A stretch of DNA of 61,858 bases from Smithellaceae bacterium (GTDB taxonomy: Bacteria; Desulfobacterota; Syntrophia; Syntrophales; Smithellaceae). Under the pieces are notes generated by a model, which ran no database searches, was not told the origin of the DNA, and was given only the letters and a program-made list of their open reading frames with translations. The DNA lies in NCBI GenBank assembly GCA_030690945.1, contig JAUYFM010000059.1, positions 1 through 61,858 of the forward strand, read 5' to 3'. Both the position numbers and the translations under genes were made by a program. This document shows, one piece after another, positions 43,727 to 51,548 of the stretch (position 1 is its first letter; every line of letters begins with the position of its first letter).

Positions 43727-44743
43727 ATGGCTAAAAAACTGGATTCTTACAAGAGTTATGGGCAGAAGCTGATTGGCCTGCTTGTCCGGCTGATGTTTTC
43801 AGGCGAACGTGTATCGCTCACGGAACTGGCCCGATTGGAGAATTGTTCAAAGCAGACGATTATCAGGCTGCTCAATGACATAAGAATGTCCTATGGTATG
43901 GATATTGAGGAAACCTTCCAGGGAAACAGAAAATATTATCGCGTCAAACGGCCGACAAGCGGTCTGCCTGTGATGGCACTTTCGGAAACGGAAATACGGA
44001 CATTGCAGATGTGCCGGGATTTTACGGAATATCTGATCGGGAAACCACTTTATGAGGAAGCCACCCGCGCCTTGCTGAAGAGCCGCGCACTCCTGCCGGA
44101 AAAGGACAATATCTTCAAATGCCATTTTGCCTCTTTCCGTCCCGGCACCATTGACTACAAGCCGCAGCATCAAGTCATTCACACATTGATTGAGGCGATG
44201 GAGAAACAAAAGGTCTGCAAACTGACCTATCAGGGCCTTGATGCGCCCAAGCCAAAGACTTTCCATATCAAGCCGCTGAAGCTCTTTTCTTATCACGACG
44301 CGATCTATCTCCACGCGCAAAAGGCCAAGGAACCGGGGAAGGCTTACCGTTCACCCAAATTCGATCCTCTGCTGGCGGTTCATCGAATGCAGGCGGCTGA
44401 ATTGACAGATATAGCCTTCGAGCCGCCTGCAAACTTTGATTTTGAAAAAGTTTTCAATAGCAATTTTGGAGTCATGAAGGATGACGTGTTTACGGCGGAA
44501 GTGGAATTCACCGGCTGGTCTGCCCGCTTTGTGACGGAACGTACCTGGAGCGCCGATCAAAAAATCAAAAGCAAAGACGACGACAGGATTATCCTGACTT
44601 TCACGGCTTCCTCCGAGCCGGAACTCATATCCTGGCTTCTTTCCTTTGGTGATGAGGCGCGATTGATCAAACCGGCCTGGCTGGTCAAGGAAATGAAATT
44701 GAAGATCATTAAGCTGGCAAAGTGCTACGGACTATTTATGTGA
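43727..44743 (+). CDS. WYL-domain [15 protein letters not shown] regulator
   Basis: This 338-residue protein has an N-terminal winged helix-turn-helix (about 10-70; LIGLLVRLMFSGERVSLTELARLENCSKQTIIRLLNDI). A WYL domain covers about 140-240 (QVIHTLIEAMEKQKVCKLTYQG, KTFHIKPLKLFSYHDAIYLHA), then a WCX C-terminal extension (VEFTGWSARFVTERTWSADQKI). WYL regulators respond to nucleic-acid or nucleotide ligands, and many control defence genes. A GGAAGG site precedes the ATG. The 3' end overlaps hicA convergently by 12 bases. Confidence 0.88.
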   Translation: MAKKLDSYKSYGQKLIGLLVRLMFSGERVSLTELARLENCSKQTIIRLLNDIRMSYGMDIEETFQGNRKYYRVKRPTSGLPVMALSETEIRTLQMCRDFTEYLIGKPLYEEATRALLKSRALLPEKDNIFKCHFASFRPGTIDYKPQHQVIHTLIEAMEKQKVCKLTYQGLDAPKPKTFHIKPLKLFSYHDAIYLHAQKAKEPGKAYRSPKFDPLLAVHRMQAAELTDIAFEPPANFDFEKVFNSNFGVMKDDVFTAEVEFTGWSARFVTERTWSADQKIKSKDDDRIILTFTASSEPELISWLLSFGDEARLIKPAWLVKEMKLKIIKLAKCYGLFM

Positions 44744-44956
44744 CAAGAACTCTTCGATGGTTAGATGAATATCTTTGGCAATTTGCTTTAACAAGATAGG
44801 GGAAATGTCACGCCCCTGATGAAATGGAACGGTTGTGAATTTGCCGTCTAAATGACGAAATTGTTTATGAGAAACCTTTTGCCGAATTTCTTTGAATCCC
44901 AATTTTTCGAGTATTGATATAACTTCCCTGGGCCTGAGAATTGGAATAGTGCCCAT
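44732..44956 (-). CDS. hicA: HicA-type toxin
   Basis: This 74-residue protein has the HicA double-stranded-RNA-binding-like fold: PILRPREVISILEKLGFKEIRQKVSHKQFRH, then TTVPFHQGRDISPILLKQIAKDI. The central histidine of the GSH(H) type motif is present as SHKQF. HicA cleaves mRNA. It is one base after the HicB-like gene. Its final bases lie within the end of the converging WYL regulator gene. Confidence 0.88.
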   Translation of the reverse strand: MGTIPILRPREVISILEKLGFKEIRQKVSHKQFRHLDGKFTTVPFHQGRDISPILLKQIAKDIHLTIEEFLSHK

Positions 44957-44957
44957 A

Positions 44958-45167
44958 TCAATTCACCATCACAGTTTGCGTCCCAATAAATTCAGCCTCC
45001 AGCGTTGGTTCACCATCTTCCAGTAGCATCTCAATCACTTCCTGGAGATTTTTTTGCAATTCGTCCAGGGTTTCAGCCTGTGTGTGCGCTCCGGGAAAGC
45101 CTGGAACAAAACCGACATACAAACCTGTATCGGAACATTTTTCAATGACTGCCGTATATCGTTTCAT
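44958..45167 (-). CDS. hicB: HicB-type antitoxin (short form)
   Basis: This 69-residue protein contains the HicB N-terminal domain only: YTAVIEKCSDTGLYVGFVPGFPGAHTQAETLDELQKNLQEVIEMLLEDGE. It lacks the C-terminal DNA-binding helix found in longer HicB proteins. AGGAGAG lies before the ATG. It is paired with hicA immediately downstream, in antitoxin-first order, unlike many hicAB operons. Confidence 0.85.
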   Translation of the reverse strand: MKRYTAVIEKCSDTGLYVGFVPGFPGAHTQAETLDELQKNLQEVIEMLLEDGEPTLEAEFIGTQTVMVN

Positions 45168-45247
45168 AAATTACTCTCCTTGTTTATCTCTCTGATTTAC
45201 GGGTAAAATTTACCGCAATTCTTCAAATTTGTCGAATACTTATTTTA

Positions 45248-47242
45248 CTATCCCATCTCCAGTAAAATCTTGTTCAGCTCTTTAATTTCATCGCGGAGAC
45301 CGGCTGCTTTTTCGAATTCCAGATTCTTGGCCGCCTGCTTCATTGACACCGTCAGATTTTTAATGAGCGCCGGCAGATCTTCTTCTCTGGCCGGAATGGC
45401 CCTGCCTTTGGCATCCGTAGGCACGGTCATATAATCGGCTTCGTAGATAGAACCCAGAATATTACTGATCGATTTTTTGATGGTTTCGGGCGTGATGTTG
45501 TTTTCTTCATTATATCCGGCCTGAATGATGCGGCGGCGTTTGGTTTCATCCAGACAGGCCTGAATGGATTTGGTGATTTTATCGGCATACATGATGACCT
45601 TGCCGCCGACGTTACGCGCGGCGCGACCGCTGGTCTGGATAAGCGATCGTTCAGATCGCAGGAATCCTTCCTTGTCCGCGTCGAGTATCGCTACCAGCGA
45701 CACTTCGGGTATATCCAGACCTTCACGCAGAAGATTGACGCCGACCAGCACGTCGAACTCGCCCCGGCGTAAATCACGAATAATGCTGACTCGCTCCAGC
45801 GTGTGAATATCGGAATGCAGATAGCGCACGCGGATGCCGAGGCCGCTGTAATAATCGGTTAAATTTTCCGCCATGCGTTTGGTCAAAGTGGTCACCAAAA
45901 CTCTTTCCTCTTTCTTAACCCGCAGGCGTATTTCTTCAAGCAGATCATCCACCTGATGCTGCGCGGGTTTGATTTCTATTTCGGGGTCCATCAACCCTGT
46001 GGGACGAATAATTTGTTCCACGCGGATGCCGTGCGCCTTTTCCATTTCATAGACGGCCGGTGTTGCCGAAACATAGATTCTCTGATTGGGCAGCGCTTCG
46101 TATTCTTCAAATCGCAATGGGCGGTTATCCAGAGCAGAGGGTAGCCTGAACCCGTACTTCACGAGTGTTTCCTTACGCGATCTATCCCCGCGATACATGC
46201 CACCCAGCTGCGGCAGCGTGGCGTGGCTTTCATCAATAATGATTAAAGCGTCTTTGGGCAGATATTCCATGAGCGTTGGCGGCGGCTCGCCGGGTTTGCG
46301 GCCGGTCAGATGGCGCGAATAATTTTCAATGCCCTGGCAGTAGCCCATTTCTTCCATCATTTCCAGATCAAAGTTTGTGCGCTGTTCCAGACGTTGCGCT
46401 TCCAGCAACATATTATGCTCTTTATATCTGGCCAGGGTAAGAGCTAGTTCCGCGCGGATGTCAGCGGTCGCTCTTTTGAGATTATCCCGTGTGGTCACAT
46501 AGTGACTGCTGGGATAAACGGCGGTTTTGGTAAGCGAACCGAGTTTTCTGCCGCGCAGCGGGTCAATCCAATAAATCGCCTCAATCGTATCGCCGAAAAA
46601 TTCCACGCGCAACGCTTGCTCGTCTTCGTAAGGTGGAAAGATTTCCACGACATCGCCTCGCACTCGGAATGTACCGCGGTGAAAGTCAATATCGTTTCGT
46701 TCATACTGGATTTCAATCAGCCGGTGCAGCATGTCCTCGCGGGAAATATCCTTCCCCACTTCCAATTGCACAATCATGCCCAGATACGATTCGGGTGAAC
46801 CCAGACCGTAGATGCAGGAGACGCTGGCCACAATAATGACATCCCGGCGCGTCAGAAGCGCGTGCGTCGCCGCATGGCGCAGCTTGTCGATTTCCTCGTT
46901 AATCGCGGAATCCTTTTCAATGTAGGTATCGGTGGTCGGCAGATAAGCTTCGGGCTGATAGTAGTCGTAATAGCTGACAAAGTATTCCACGGCATTATCT
47001 GGAAAGAGGCCTTTGAATTCTTCATACAGTTGCGCAGCCAGCGTTTTATTATGCGCAATAACCAGCGCTGAACGTCCGGCGCGCTCAATGACATTAGCAA
47101 TGGTAAAGGTTTTACCGGAACCGGTAACGCCCAGAAGTACCTGATGTTGTCGGCCCTCTTGTAATCCGCGCGACAATTCATGAATAGCCTGCGGCTGATC
47201 GCCGGAGGGGATGAAATCTGTAATCAACGAAAATTTTTCCAT
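45248..47242 (-). CDS. uvrB: Excinuclease ABC subunit B
   Basis: This 664-residue, full-length UvrB has Walker [16 protein letters not shown] (about 38-52), the DNA-locking beta-hairpin region ([29 protein letters not shown]), ESHATLPQL, and the helicase motif [31 protein letters not shown]-terminal UVR domain binds UvrC ([18 protein letters not shown]). It verifies DNA damage delivered by UvrA in nucleotide excision repair. It is [11 protein letters not shown] alone here. Confidence 0.97.
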   Translation of the reverse strand: MEKFSLITDFIPSGDQPQAIHELSRGLQEGRQHQVLLGVTGSGKTFTIANVIERAGRSALVIAHNKTLAAQLYEEFKGLFPDNAVEYFVSYYDYYQPEAYLPTTDTYIEKDSAINEEIDKLRHAATHALLTRRDVIIVASVSCIYGLGSPESYLGMIVQLEVGKDISREDMLHRLIEIQYERNDIDFHRGTFRVRGDVVEIFPPYEDEQALRVEFFGDTIEAIYWIDPLRGRKLGSLTKTAVYPSSHYVTTRDNLKRATADIRAELALTLARYKEHNMLLEAQRLEQRTNFDLEMMEEMGYCQGIENYSRHLTGRKPGEPPPTLMEYLPKDALIIIDESHATLPQLGGMYRGDRSRKETLVKYGFRLPSALDNRPLRFEEYEALPNQRIYVSATPAVYEMEKAHGIRVEQIIRPTGLMDPEIEIKPAQHQVDDLLEEIRLRVKKEERVLVTTLTKRMAENLTDYYSGLGIRVRYLHSDIHTLERVSIIRDLRRGEFDVLVGVNLLREGLDIPEVSLVAILDADKEGFLRSERSLIQTSGRAARNVGGKVIMYADKITKSIQACLDETKRRRIIQAGYNEENNITPETIKKSISNILGSIYEADYMTVPTDAKGRAIPAREEDLPALIKNLTVSMKQAAKNLEFEKAAGLRDEIKELNKILLEMG

Positions 47243-47383
47243 AAAATTCTGATAACCATATAATGATTTCTGGATTGCCCGTTACCCTGATGACCTGATG
47301 ACCTGAAGGTCACACGAGGTCACACGAGGGCACGCATCAAGCCGGGCAATGACATGTTGTTACACACAGCGCCCCCTGACGCT

Positions 47384-48562
47384 TCACTTGCCATTTACCC
47401 GGTAAGCAGTTTTAAGATATCCTTTGGCATCAACCTTTGCCGACCCCTCGGCGCCTTCAAGTTTCAACACCCGCTGATAATAGTCCTCTGCGTATCTGCG
47501 TTCCTGACGGATATCATGAATCATCCCTAGATACAGCAGGGACCGAGCCTGTGTGCGCATATTATAAAAAGATTTGTCCTGAATAGCTTTTTGAAAATAT
47601 GACTCTGATCTTCCATATTCACCCCGCTTAAAATGTATTCGTCCCATTAGTTGATAATAGCGTGGTTGAAGCTGAGGAACAAAGGGTGGCGTCCCGGCAC
47701 GGATATTCTTCTCTATTTGTGAGGCAATGGCCTCGGCCTCGGCAAACCGGCGCAGCTCCAGCATGGCCACACCATAGGTAAAATGGAAATTATAATTATT
47801 TGGAAATTTATTCCTCAAATCCTGAAGAATGGGTAACGCTTTGGTCGGTTGTTTTTCATAGTTCAGATAAACCGAAACCAGTTCGGCCCGAGCCATTTCA
47901 CGCAAAAGATATCCTTTTTGCGCCGCTGTCTGTATTTCCTGAAGGCCCTTTTCCCTGTTGCCCTCCGTAATCAACAGGGAAGACAAGAAACCGGTCATGC
48001 CTGGAAAATGATCAATATGATAATGCAGGAGGCCCATGAGAAAATCGACATCATAATTATTGGGATCAAGGGATTTGGCCGTCTCCAGATAACCCCAGAT
48101 ATTCGCCGTTTCCTGAGCCATGACCAGATATCGTTTTTCTTTAATGGCCCAGTAAACTTTGGCGATCTTGGCCAAGGCCATGGCGAGATAGGCCTGGCTG
48201 TCTTTAGGATGTTTGGCAATCCTTTTTTCTCCCCGGGCAAGCGCTTCTTCTGAAAAATACAAAATCGCGTCTTTTTCTTTTTGACGTTGTTCAAGCGTGA
48301 AACACATTTCGTAAGCAAATAGATGCAGCATCGCTTCTAAGGCATACCCGGTCGGATTATCGGGTTCCAACTCCACGGCCTTTTTCAGACAGGCCTCGGC
48401 ATCGCTCTCATCGCTATTAAAAGTTTTATTGATCCCTTGCAGAAGATTGGATTGAAAGCTGCCAATACGAAGCTCTGTCACCCGCATCTCCGAAGCAAAA
48501 CAGGGATAAGAGGTAAACAGCAAAAATACAAAAATAAGAATGATCGATATTTTTTTTAGCAT
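47384..48562 (-). CDS. Exported TPR-repeat protein
   Basis: This 392-residue protein has a signal peptide (MLKKISIILIFVFLLFTSYPCFASE) and a series of tetratricopeptide-like helical hairpins from about residue 55 to the end (ACLKKAVELEPDNPTGYALEA, GYLETAKSLDPNNYDVDFLMG, YGRSESYFQKAIQDKSFY). It should sit in the periplasm or outer membrane and act as a protein-binding scaffold. No catalytic domain is attached. Its partner is unknown. Confidence 0.8.
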   Translation of the reverse strand: MLKKISIILIFVFLLFTSYPCFASEMRVTELRIGSFQSNLLQGINKTFNSDESDAEACLKKAVELEPDNPTGYALEAMLHLFAYEMCFTLEQRQKEKDAILYFSEEALARGEKRIAKHPKDSQAYLAMALAKIAKVYWAIKEKRYLVMAQETANIWGYLETAKSLDPNNYDVDFLMGLLHYHIDHFPGMTGFLSSLLITEGNREKGLQEIQTAAQKGYLLREMARAELVSVYLNYEKQPTKALPILQDLRNKFPNNYNFHFTYGVAMLELRRFAEAEAIASQIEKNIRAGTPPFVPQLQPRYYQLMGRIHFKRGEYGRSESYFQKAIQDKSFYNMRTQARSLLYLGMIHDIRQERRYAEDYYQRVLKLEGAEGSAKVDAKGYLKTAYRVNGK

Positions 48563-48604
48563 ATAGATTGAATGTCCCCAAATTCCGTATGGAGTTTTAC
48601 AATG

Positions 48605-48632
48605 GTAGGGAACGGTCGCGACCGTTCCCTAC
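48605..48632. repeat. Perfect 28-base palindrome supplying the helicase stop codon
   Basis: GTAGGGAACGGTCG reads identically on the opposite strand through 48632. The TAG ending the helicase gene at 48629-48631 is part of the palindrome, so insertion of this REP-like unit may have set the present C-terminus. It could also serve as a weak terminator. Confidence 0.7.
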
Positions 48633-50716
48633 AAAAACAACACCGGCTCCCTCAATATCGCCTCCCTTGCGCGGTACGCGCAGGCGGCTACTTCCGGATG
48701 CGTGTCTTTGAGCGAAGCGATCTGCCGCAAATTATCCGCCGTGCGCATAATGAGCGAAGCCATGTCGCCTTCAGCAATTCCGGTGAGTTTGATGACATCA
48801 TCCCAGTTGCGTCCCTGCGCCCAGTTGTACATCGCCACGCCCGCCGACGTAAAAAGCTTCGCGCTGACAAAACCCGCCGCCTCCAATCGACGTGAAAGCG
48901 GCTTCACGGCCAGAAGCATTTTGCGCAACGCCGCCATCAGCTTGTGCGGCAGGTCTTTGGTGGCCAATTGTATTTCATCGTCACGATCATAGGCAAATAC
49001 CGCAACGACTGCCGCAAGCAACCTGTCATTGTCCTCGGGAAACGCATTTTCCCGGAGGCAGCAAGCGACCAGTAGCGGATGATCCAGCCGCAGGCGCGCC
49101 GCCCAGCGACCATCCTCAGTCAGCTTGCCCGTAGGGTCAACAAAACCTTCCCGCTGCAAAAATTCCAGATGCAAGATAAAATCCTTCCACAACAGCGCTG
49201 CGGCGGAAGAGGTATGTCCGTCCATACTATTTTGCTGCCAGGCGGCAAATGATCTTTCATATATTTTCTTCACATCGGCCGGCGTCTGGGACAATAATAG
49301 ATTAAGAACCATCGCAAAGTCATTTTTCAGCTGACTTAAAATATCTTCCGGAGCGCCAAACAGCATTTTCCTGATGTGTCCCAAATCCATAAACCGGCCA
49401 CTCACCGCCAGCATAAAGCCGATTTTATCCTGACCGCGCCTTCCTGCCCGACCTGTCATCTGCCGGAATGCGGTCGTGGACAGCGGCGCAAAATCATGAC
49501 CGTTGAATAAGTCGGAATTAAACAAGACGATAGTGCGGGCGGGGAAGTTCACTCCTGCTGCGATAGTGGAGGTGGCAAAAATTACCCGCAGATGTCCCCG
49601 GTTCATCATTTCCTCAACCAGCAGTTTCCATGCCGGTAATTGTCCACCGTGATGCGCGGCCAGTCCCGCTGACCGCAGCGCCTTGATCTGCCGGTGACTG
49701 CCAAGCGACGGAAAACGATCCAGCAGATCATATAAATCATCGGCATACGCCTGGGAATTTTTCAGGGGTGTAAGCGCCGACCGGGACGTAAGCGCCGCGT
49801 CACATTCTGAGCGTGACTTCAAAAAGAAAATGGCCGGTAACAAATCAAATCGCTCCAGCACCCTGATAATCCCCGCGTAATCCGGCGGCCGACGGCTTCC
49901 CCGGTGGCTGAATTTTTCTTTTTTTAAAAACTCCGAAACAATGTGCGCGGTTTTCTTGCCATCCAGAAAAGGGTGCAGGCAGCCGGACGGATGCAGAAAC
50001 AGCGGATAAAGCGGCACGGGGCGTTTTTCTTCGCGAATCACCGTGCAGTTTTTTTTACGGATGGAGGAAAGCCACGCAGCAATCTCGTCGCCGTTGCCGA
50101 TGGTCGCCGACAACAAAAGCAGGTTCACCCGCACCGGCAGATAGATCATAATTTCTTCCCAGACCACGCCGCGGTCGGCATCGCCCAGAAAATGGGCTTC
50201 GTCCAGAATAACCAGATCACAATTTAGATCACAACCCTTTTGCATGGCGTCATAGAGCTGATTGCGCAAAATCTCCGTCGTGCCGACAATAATCGGGGCT
50301 TCGGTATTTTCCTTGGTGTCGCCGGTGATAATCCCGACGTTTTCGGGATCAAAATGCAAACCGAACTCCACCCACTTGGAATTGGAAAGCGCTTTGAGCG
50401 GGGAGGCGTACCAGGCGTGTCCGCCCTTTTGCATCACCGACAAAATGGCCTCGCGCGCGATCCAGGTTTTACCGGCGCCGGTGGGCGCAATCACCAGGCA
50501 ATCATTTTGCTTAATGGCCGCAAGGGCCTGCACCTGATAATCATCCGGCACAAAAGGGGTGGGATGGGGTTTGCCAATCTGCGCCAGAACGCTTTTGAGC
50601 GAAGAGGCGATTTCCGGTTTCAAATGAGATGTCGGCTCCGGCCTCTTGGATTTCCGACCGGAAAACGAATGTTTGTGCTGGAAAGGTATGTTTTTGCGGT
50701 TCATCTTCTCTTTCAT
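48629..50716 (-). CDS. Ski2/Mtr4-like DEAD/DEAH-box helicase
   Basis: The product is 695 residues. After a basic N-terminus, the helicase core has motif I APTGAGKTWIAREA, motif II DEAHFLGDADRG, motif III LLSATIGNGDEIAAW, and motifs V-VI (FATSTIAAGVNFPARTIVLFNSD, TTAFRQMTGRAGRRGQDKIGF). The pattern is that of the Ski2/Mtr4/HelY group acting on RNA or structured nucleic acids. A C-terminal helical part of about 200 residues is less conserved. The bacterial function is not settled; RNA processing is likely. Confidence 0.88.
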   Translation of the reverse strand: MKEKMNRKNIPFQHKHSFSGRKSKRPEPTSHLKPEIASSLKSVLAQIGKPHPTPFVPDDYQVQALAAIKQNDCLVIAPTGAGKTWIAREAILSVMQKGGHAWYASPLKALSNSKWVEFGLHFDPENVGIITGDTKENTEAPIIVGTTEILRNQLYDAMQKGCDLNCDLVILDEAHFLGDADRGVVWEEIMIYLPVRVNLLLLSATIGNGDEIAAWLSSIRKKNCTVIREEKRPVPLYPLFLHPSGCLHPFLDGKKTAHIVSEFLKKEKFSHRGSRRPPDYAGIIRVLERFDLLPAIFFLKSRSECDAALTSRSALTPLKNSQAYADDLYDLLDRFPSLGSHRQIKALRSAGLAAHHGGQLPAWKLLVEEMMNRGHLRVIFATSTIAAGVNFPARTIVLFNSDLFNGHDFAPLSTTAFRQMTGRAGRRGQDKIGFMLAVSGRFMDLGHIRKMLFGAPEDILSQLKNDFAMVLNLLLSQTPADVKKIYERSFAAWQQNSMDGHTSSAAALLWKDFILHLEFLQREGFVDPTGKLTEDGRWAARLRLDHPLLVACCLRENAFPEDNDRLLAAVVAVFAYDRDDEIQLATKDLPHKLMAALRKMLLAVKPLSRRLEAAGFVSAKLFTSAGVAMYNWAQGRNWDDVIKLTGIAEGDMASLIMRTADNLRQIASLKDTHPEVAACAYRAREAILREPVLFL

Positions 50717-51102
50717 GATTATACACTTGTAGCATAATGCTAATTAATGGTAAAGCACCGGTCAATTTTAGCCAGTGAATCAACCACCTCGCGAGCAAGC
50801 TGTCGAGGCATGAAATGAACATCATTATATCGCGAGCAAGCTCACGGAGAATGAACGCTCGTCCCGCAACAGCGGGATTAAATATTTTATTCGTTTTTTG
50901 GGTAGAATTTAACGTTTCTTTAAATCATCCATTCCTTTAAATCCTGTCCGTCACAATCAAATGTTGGAATGTTTGATAATTTACTCATGATTTCAAATAC
51001 TTCATAATTTTTTTTCATAATCTCATTATTTGGCATACTTATTTCATTACCTTACTTTTAAATAGCAACTAAGCTTTCAAAGATTTAAGGAGGATAATCA
51101 TC
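50717..51102. other. 386-base intergenic region
   Basis: It separates the helicase gene (minus) from the small membrane protein gene (plus). It holds the REP-like repeat at 50777-50882, then AT-rich DNA that should contain the promoter for 51103. A TAAGGAGG site lies at about 51087-51094. No RNA gene was seen. Confidence 0.55.
50777..50882. repeat. Dispersed REP-like repeat, family 2, copy B
   Basis: GAATCAACCACCTCG... to ...CAGCGGGATTAAA aligns with 25815-25917 over its full length, with few differences. The shared middle is TGAAATGAAC-TCATTATATCGCGAGC. It carries the same small palindromes. Confidence 0.75.
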
Positions 51103-51378
51103 ATGAAAAAAATTATGCAGACAGGACTTTTGGTTGGTTTTATTGTTCTGATCACAGCTACTTTCAGCTTTGCTCAGTTCAACGCCACCGGAGATGCCGG
51201 TTTCCCCTTCTTCCATTTTGGTTGCCTGATTATCGGTGGATTAATTATTGTGTCTTTGAAACGTAAATACGATAAACTATATTTAAGTGAAGCGATCGGT
51301 TCTTTCGCTCTTTATACAATTCTGGTTGCTCTTTTCACGGCGCCGGTTGTCGATGCGCTTAAAACCCTGATCAGTTAA
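51103..51378 (+). CDS. Small two-helix membrane protein
   Basis: This 91-residue protein has a near-perfect ribosome-binding site (TAAGGAGG). An N-terminal hydrophobic segment resembling a signal peptide (GLLVGFIVLITATFSFA) is followed by FNATGDAGFPFFHFGCLIIGGLIIVSLKRKYDKLY and a final membrane helix (ALYTILVALFTAPVVDALK). No family was recognised. The strong signals at both ends (ribosome site, terminator) suggest high expression. Confidence 0.75.
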   Translation: MKKIMQTGLLVGFIVLITATFSFAQFNATGDAGFPFFHFGCLIIGGLIIVSLKRKYDKLYLSEAIGSFALYTILVALFTAPVVDALKTLIS

Positions 51379-51402
51379 ACCCTTCCCTCTATTTATATAG
51401 TA

Positions 51403-51453
51403 CCCAAAGTAAAAGCCCCCGCTCTTTCCATGGCGGGGGTTTTTACTTTGGGG
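51403..51453 (+). terminator. Strong intrinsic terminator
   Basis: A 20-base arm at 51403-51422 (CCCAAAGTAAAAGCCCCCGC) pairs with 51434-51453 with one G-U difference. It forms a long GC-rich stem with a T run in the descending arm. It ends the [12 protein letters not shown] the small membrane protein. Confidence 0.85.
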
Positions 51454-51548
51454 GAGAAAAAATACTTTACAGCATCCACTATTTCAATTATTAAACTTAG
51501 TTGTTATGGTTACGGCTAAATTAATTCTTTCTTAAAGGAGATAGAGAT

